DNA of 64,000 bases, taken from contig VLTN01000019.1 in assembly GCA_008330645.1 (NCBI GenBank), positions 372,001 through 436,000 on the forward strand, in the 5' to 3' direction. The notes under the pieces were generated by a model that was not told the DNA's origin, ran no database searches, and saw only the letters and a list, made by a program, of their open reading frames with translations. The translations under genes were made by a program, and so were the position numbers. The stretch comes from Cafeteria roenbergensis. Taxonomy: Eukaryota; Sar; Bigyra; Bicosoecida; Cafeteriaceae. Shown piece by piece: positions 59,399 through 64,000 of the stretch; the stretch's first letter is position 1; each line of letters opens with the position of its first letter.

Positions 59399-60294
59399 TC
59401 AGTCGAGCGAACCGCCAAGGAGCTGTGACACGCGAGCCATGATGGGGTCCTGCAGGGGCTCGTACCTGCAAGGGTGCGGTGGGGGAGGGAACAGGAAGTG
59501 GGAAGGCGCAGAGTGCCGCAAAGGTTGGGTGGGGGGGAGACGGAATCGGCCGAGGGACGGCAGCGCGCTGCCGCAGCCGAGCTCACGAGCTGCCCTTGTC
59601 CGGGAGCGTCAACACCGTGGGGAGCGTGGCCGTATGCCTGGTCAAGAGATGGCGCACACGGCCGGCCACCTGCGACGGTGAGCGCCATCGGCATGCAACG
59701 CGCAAGCGCGTGGGTGGGAGCGAGGCGACGTGCGCGCGGCTGTGCCGAGCGAGCCACTGGCGAGGACCGGCTCACCGCCTGGCTCAGCACGATGATGCCA
59801 AGGCTTTCGTCTGCAAGCATCCGCTCCATTGCCGCCTCCACCGTGGCCTGGGCGGTCTCTGCGAGCTTGGCGACACAGCGTGCGGGGAGCGCCGCGCATT
59901 CAGCTGGCGCCGCGACAACTGCACGCCATTGCAACCTCTCCCCGAACCACCTCGCGCTCCTGCCTCCCGTCCCTTCGTCACGCCGCTGTCCGGCCGGCCG
60001 CGGAGCTTGCAGATCTCACCAAGGGTGACTGCAAGCACGTTCGTGGAGCCGTCCGCGCGGCGCTCGCCAATTCCTCCGAGGCACAGGCCCGTGATCGTGT
60101 CCTGCGTACACACAGCGCGTACACGTGGGGCGTGCGGTTGGAGCTGGGCTCGCGGGGTGGCGGCGTCTTCCCGCCGGGCGGCAGTGCGTGCAAGTTCAGC
60201 TTGATGTCCAGAGACGCTGCGTTCGCACTCCCGGGCTCACCGGGTCGGCGATCGCCGCCACACCCAGGCGCTTGTTCTGCAAGCCTGCCGCCAT
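59399..60294 (-). CDS. ATP6V1F: V-type H+-ATPase subunit F
   Basis: Five exons: 60294-60241, 60101-60020, 59858-59776, 59669-59587 and 59465-59399 (122 aa, as expected for the family). The spliced protein shows AAIADPDTITGLCLGGIGE (family IAVIADEDTVTGFLLGGIG), NVLAVT, ATVEAAMERMLADESLGIIV, LSQAVAGRVRHLLTRH, LPTVLTLPDKGSSYEP, and a C-terminal helix DPIMARVSQLL. Subunit F sits in the central rotor stalk of V1 and couples ATP hydrolysis to proton pumping. Donors are GTGAGC/GTGAGA; acceptors are CGCAG or TGCAG. The Asp-Pro at the first exon join replaces the usual Asp-Glu. It is convergent with eL34. Confidence 0.93.
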
Positions 60295-60806
60295 CGACAG
60301 ATTCTCCCCACAGACGGCTGACCACTCCTCGGGTGGGGGGAGTGGAGGTGGGTGTTGCTCCGGGCCAGCCCATCCGACGCCCTGCGATGCACGGCAGAGC
60401 CGGAGCGTTGCCGAACCTGCCGCTGCCGGCCCGCAAAACGGGCGCGTGGAGGGTCCTCCCACCGACGGGAGTCAAGCATTTGAGCGATGCCGGTGGGGGC
60501 TTGCTGTGTTGCAGTCGCCGCAGTCGTCGCGGCGCTGCCTCGCGCAGCCTCGAGGCGGGGCTGACATGCAACTCGCCATCGCAGGCTGGGGCCGCGGGGG
60601 CCCGTCGTCCCACAGCGCCCAACTGTCTTCATACGAAACCCAAGGCACTGTTGCCTCCAAGTGGAGGCGGAGAGGGGGCGGGGGGTTCCGGGGCTCGCGG
60701 CTGCAGCGAGCGTTGCAGCACCCGCACGAAAGCCGCTCGCGGCAAGTTGCAATGCGGACCGCCGCAACCGAGCGGCTCTGCTGCTCGCAGCTGTCTGCAC
60801 TTCGCC
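60295..60806. promoter_or_regulatory. Divergent intergenic region, V-ATPase F / UTP5-like
   Basis: About 510 bp between opposing ATGs. The plus strand stays open in parts, but no family-like segment was seen; no known element recognised. Confidence 0.4.
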
Positions 60807-63104
60807 ATGGCCGACCCTGCGGCTGTCCCGGGCTTTTGCGAGGATGGCTCGCTGGTCTCGCGGAGCCTAGAGCTCAAGTTCTCGCTGACGGAGCCGGTGA
60901 GGCCCCCCTAGCTCGTTTGCGTGGGGACGCGAGCGGGCTGCAGACTGAGCCACTCGTCGCTTCCAGCCGCGTGGCGAGGCCTCGCCGGGTGCAGACGTGC
61001 GCGCGCCCGTTTCCCCCGCCCCAAAGTGTGCGTTCTGGTGCGCGCCCGGCGCACGAGCGCGTCCTCAGTCTTGTGGCTGGCGCTGGTCCCGCGCTTCGCG
61101 CCTCGCAGGAAGCCAAGTCGCCCAGCTGCGATGCCCTGCTGGAGCTGGACTCCACTGCCCCCATCACAGCGGCCGTTGCCACGGGGCGGGCTGCTCCGGC
61201 AAGCCGCCGCAAGCGCGCGCGGGGGGACTCGGACTCGGGCCACTTGCACGGCGTGATCTGCGGCTCGGCTGCAGGCGCTATTGCTTTCGTGGAGCTGAGC
61301 GAGGGCAGCCCCGACGGCGCGCGCAAGCAGTTTGTGAGACTGGACCCGGGGGGCTTCCTCGTGCCACGAAGGGTGGTGGGGCCGCGTGGGCTCTTGGCCT
61401 GGACTTGCTGTCGGGCGGCGGTGTCTCGCTTTTCACTGCTCGCGCCTTGGGCGCGTCCCTCGATTCCTCGCCATGCTGCGCCCGCAGGCAAGCATGCCCG
61501 CTGCCATTTCGAGCGTCGCGATGGGGCCTGGGGGGCGGAGTGTGTGGGCCGCGGCGGAGGGATCGCGTGCCGTGCGCCGGTTCGTCCTGCCCGGCCGGTC
61601 GGATCCCGACGCCGCAGCGTGGAGCAAGGTGAAGGTGTCCTCCAAGTCCATGGGAACTGTGACGGCCATGGCGACCCTGGCGTCGGCCGACGCGTCGAGT
61701 GACTCCGATGCCCTCGTGGTGGGCGGCGACGAGCTGGCCTTCACGCCTCACGGAGCGTCCAAGCCAGCAGTCCGCATGTCGGGCGGCCACGCCTCCTCCA
61801 TCGTGTCCATCGCTGCCAGCGAGGACGGCGAGCTCGTGGTGTCCTCGGACGCGGACCGGGTCTTGTGCGCGTGGCGTGGCGACAGCCTCCGCGCTGCAGC
61901 CGCCGCTGCAGGGGACAAGTCTCCCTCTGCCGCCCCCGCTGCCGAGGTGACCATGCAGGCCCCGCCCCGCCGGGTTCGCATCACCGCGCTGCCCCGCGCC
62001 TCGGCGTCCTCCGCCGCGTCCTCGGCCGAGGGCAACCAGTACGTGGTCACGGCCGCTTCCACCAGCGGGGTGGAAATCGTCGTCCTTTCCATGACCGCGG
62101 CAGGGGCCGTCGCCGTCGCGGCCAAGGCCTTCTTCCCGTCCGAGAGCATCGCCAGTGACGCGGAGGTTCTGGACGCTGCCGTCCACGCCTCGGCCGGGCT
62201 CGGCCACCCGGTTGTTGCTGTGGCTGTCGGCTCCACTGTCGCCCCCGTGGTGGTCCGCAGCAACCTGATGGGCGATGCCGGGGCAATCGCCGCGTCCTGG
62301 GGAGGCCGGGGAGATTCCTCTGCCTCGTCCTCTTCGTCGTCTGCCAATTCTGCGCCCAAGGCGGGCGGAACTCGCAGCACCGTCGCAAGTGCAGTCCCAG
62401 CGGGCGTCGGTGCTCGCTCGGGAGTCGTTGACGGGACGGAAGTCGTCGCCAAGCGCATGCGCGCAGCATCGGAGCACAGCGACGATGAGGACGACGAGGC
62501 TGACCTCGGCGTCAGCATGGCCGACCGCCTTCGCGCGCTGACCGGCGCGATGCAGTCGGCGCCCGTGCGGGCTGCCGCACCGGGCGCTGCTGCCTCGGCC
62601 CACGACGACGACGAGGGCGACAGCTCGGCCGCGGCAGTCTCGTCGTCCCGCATCGAGGACGCGACGCCCTCGTCCATGGCCACGGTGCTGTCACAGGCAC
62701 TTCACGCAAGCGACGCCGCTCAAGTGGAGCTCGTGCTTTCGTCGACCGATGCAGAGGCGGTGGACGCCACCGTGGCCTGCCTGGAGGCTCGCTCCGTGGT
62801 GCCGCTGCTGCGTCAAGTAGTGAGCCGCTTCGAAGCGCAGCCCAGCCGCGGAGCCTCCCTTGCCCGCTGGCTGCGCGCTGTGATGGTACACCACGCTGCT
62901 GCGCTTGCTTCCACCCCTGGGCTGGTCTCAAAGCTCTCCGGGGTGTACCACATCATTGACGCCCGCCTGGCTGCGTACCGCAAGCTCCTGCGACTCTCCG
63001 GCCGTCTGGATCTCATCCTGGGCCAGCTGGGCTCCCAAGCTTCGGCGGCAGCTCTCAGTGGCGTCGTGGACGAGACTGGAGCCGCCGAAATCGCTCTCGC
63101 CTGA
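60807..63104 (+). CDS. WDR43: UTP5/WDR43-like small-subunit processome protein
   Basis: Three exons: 60807-60896, 61109-61333 and 61488-63104 (643 aa). The N-terminal two-thirds is a divergent WD-like propeller (SIAASEDGELVVSSDADRVL, then CAWRGDS). After an acidic linker (SEHSDDEDDEADLGVSMADR) comes a Utp12-type helical domain: SMATVLSQALHASDAAQVEL, RSVVPLLRQVVSRFEAQPSR, SLARWLRAVMVHHAAALAST, and LLRLSGRLDLILGQL. WD propeller plus C-terminal Utp12 domain at this length fits UTP5/WDR43, part of the UTP-A (t-UTP) complex that starts pre-rRNA transcription and processing in the nucleolus. Other Utp12-domain WD proteins are usually longer with two propellers. Donors are GTGAGG and GTGAGA; both acceptors are CGCAG. 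Confidence 0.85.
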
Positions 63105-64000
63105 TCCCCCGAAGCTCCGCTCCCCGCGCACGGCTGGTTTCTTCTTTTTTGCGCCCTAGCCAAGCTTGCTGGATGCGTGCTCCTCCCCATCGCTCAGACA
63201 GCGGCAAAGTCTTCGCCAGGCTGGGGCTGCGATGCGCTCTCTGCGGCTCATGGTGCTTGGCGGAGTGTTGAGCGTGTGAGTCTTGAGTTCGAGGTGGCGC
63301 CTTCAACCCCGGACTCTTCTTCGCGCGACACCGTGCGATGAGCCTCTGCATGCCATGCGTGGCGAGCACGCATCAGGCGAGGCCGGCGCACCAGCTGGCC
63401 GAAAGAGGGCACACAGGCCTTTTTGTTCCGCCTGGCGCCGCCTCCCCCCCCGCCCCTGCCCGGCTCTCCTTCACGCATCTGTCACTCGAGGAACTTACGG
63501 AGTGCCAGGGCGCTCGCCGCCAACCGACAAAATGAACGAGGTCGCAGGGAGAAGCAGCATGCACAAATACGAAGAAGCAAGAACAACGAGCGCAATCCAA
63601 CACAAAGAGAGTTTGCCGGTCCCACCGGCAGCCACGTGATGGCCACTAGCCCGGCGATGCGCTTGCAAACGTGCGCTTGCAAACGGCGCCGAGGCATCGT
63701 CGGGTCAGATTGACAAAGCCGGGGGGGGGCGAGGGGGAGCAAGGGTCGGTTCCCGCGCATGGCGGCACTCCCATGCTCTCTGGGCCAGGCGCAGAACAAG
63801 GTCACTGCTTGCTAGTCTGGACGGGGGAGGCCCGGAGCCCCCCGCTCGGGAAGCGGCAGAATTTCCGGGGCGCCACTGCTTTGGCGGCCAGGCATCGCTG
63901 GCACGACCCTTGCAGCTGAAGCGGCCCTTGGCCGCAGAGTGCCACTCCTGCTCGCGCTGCCGCTGTTGGCCCTCGCCGGCCGACCCGAGGTCCTGCGCCC
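63105..64000. other. Terminal stretch without a supported gene
   Basis: About 900 bp after UTP5. From about 63,480 to 63,720 base composition drops toward AT. It holds a 14-bp tandem duplication (63658-63685), a short hairpin GCCGGTCCCACCGGC near 63,614-63,628, and a copy of the 19-mer also found at 44,661. A minus-strand frame entering from the right edge (AQDLGSAGEGQQRQREQEW) might be the end of a neighbouring gene but cannot be assigned. Confidence 0.5.
63658..63685. repeat. 14-bp direct tandem repeat
   Basis: TGCGCTTGCAAACG occurs twice head to tail with no mismatch. It lies in intergenic DNA. Confidence 0.9.

Noticed and set aside
1-64000. tRNA, rRNA or CRISPR features
   Set aside because: No cloverleaf-like sequence, rRNA segment or regularly spaced repeat array was found by reading; a covariance-model scan would be decisive.

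Overview
The window is nuclear DNA from a GC-rich, flagellated, single-celled eukaryote. The evidence is 40 spliceosomal introns that I could resolve, two cytosolic ribosomal protein genes (eL20, eL34), a Rab1-type GTPase, mitochondrial presequences, and flagellar genes (IFT27, CFAP52, WDR31). No plastid-targeted gene, rRNA, tRNA, CRISPR array or intact mobile element was seen. A heterotrophic stramenopile-like flagellate would fit (very high GC, single-repeat THAQKYF Myb, giant Ala-rich proteins), but the lineage is a guess.

Layout, left to right: a CHAT-protease/STAND-NTPase gene running off the left edge (-); IFT27 (+); RAB1 (-); an unknown 193-aa gene (+); a CDP-alcohol phosphatidyltransferase of the phosphatidylserine synthase type (+); an unrecognised 1,114-aa Ala-rich protein (-); an acylated WDR31-like protein (+); an AT-richer gap (about 13.5-14.1 kb); a giant intronless gene of about 4,156 aa (+); a Tim21/Coa1-like mitochondrial protein (-); a second giant intronless gene of about 4,165 aa (+); mitochondrial malic enzyme (-); an LSM11-like protein (+); STRAP (-); eL20 (+); mitochondrial processing peptidase alpha (+); a THAQKYF Myb factor (-); CFAP52 (+); an EEF1AKMT4-like methyltransferase (-); eL34 (+); V-ATPase subunit F (-); a UTP5/WDR43-like protein (+). 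The last 0.9 kb holds no gene I can support.

Genes mostly alternate strand, giving short divergent promoters (about 150-500 bp) and short convergent 3' ends. Introns are small, with a near-uniform donor (35 of 40 begin GTGAG) and acceptor (30 of 40 end CGCAG). Exon joins were chosen by splice signals plus reading phase and family similarity recalled from memory; no search or transcript data were available.

Functional themes are: flagellum/basal body (IFT27, WDR31, CFAP52, perhaps the two giants); RNA and ribosome biogenesis (LSM11-like, STRAP, eL20, eL34, UTP5, and methylation of the elongation machinery); mitochondrion (malic enzyme, MPP alpha, Tim21/Coa1-like); membranes (RAB1, PS synthase, V-ATPase F). 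The most interesting items are the CHAT-STAND protein with a lysine-less Walker A, the pair of giant intronless proteins, the LSM11-like gene next to STRAP, the doubly acylatable WDR31 N-terminus, and an eL34 that has lost most zinc-ribbon cysteines.
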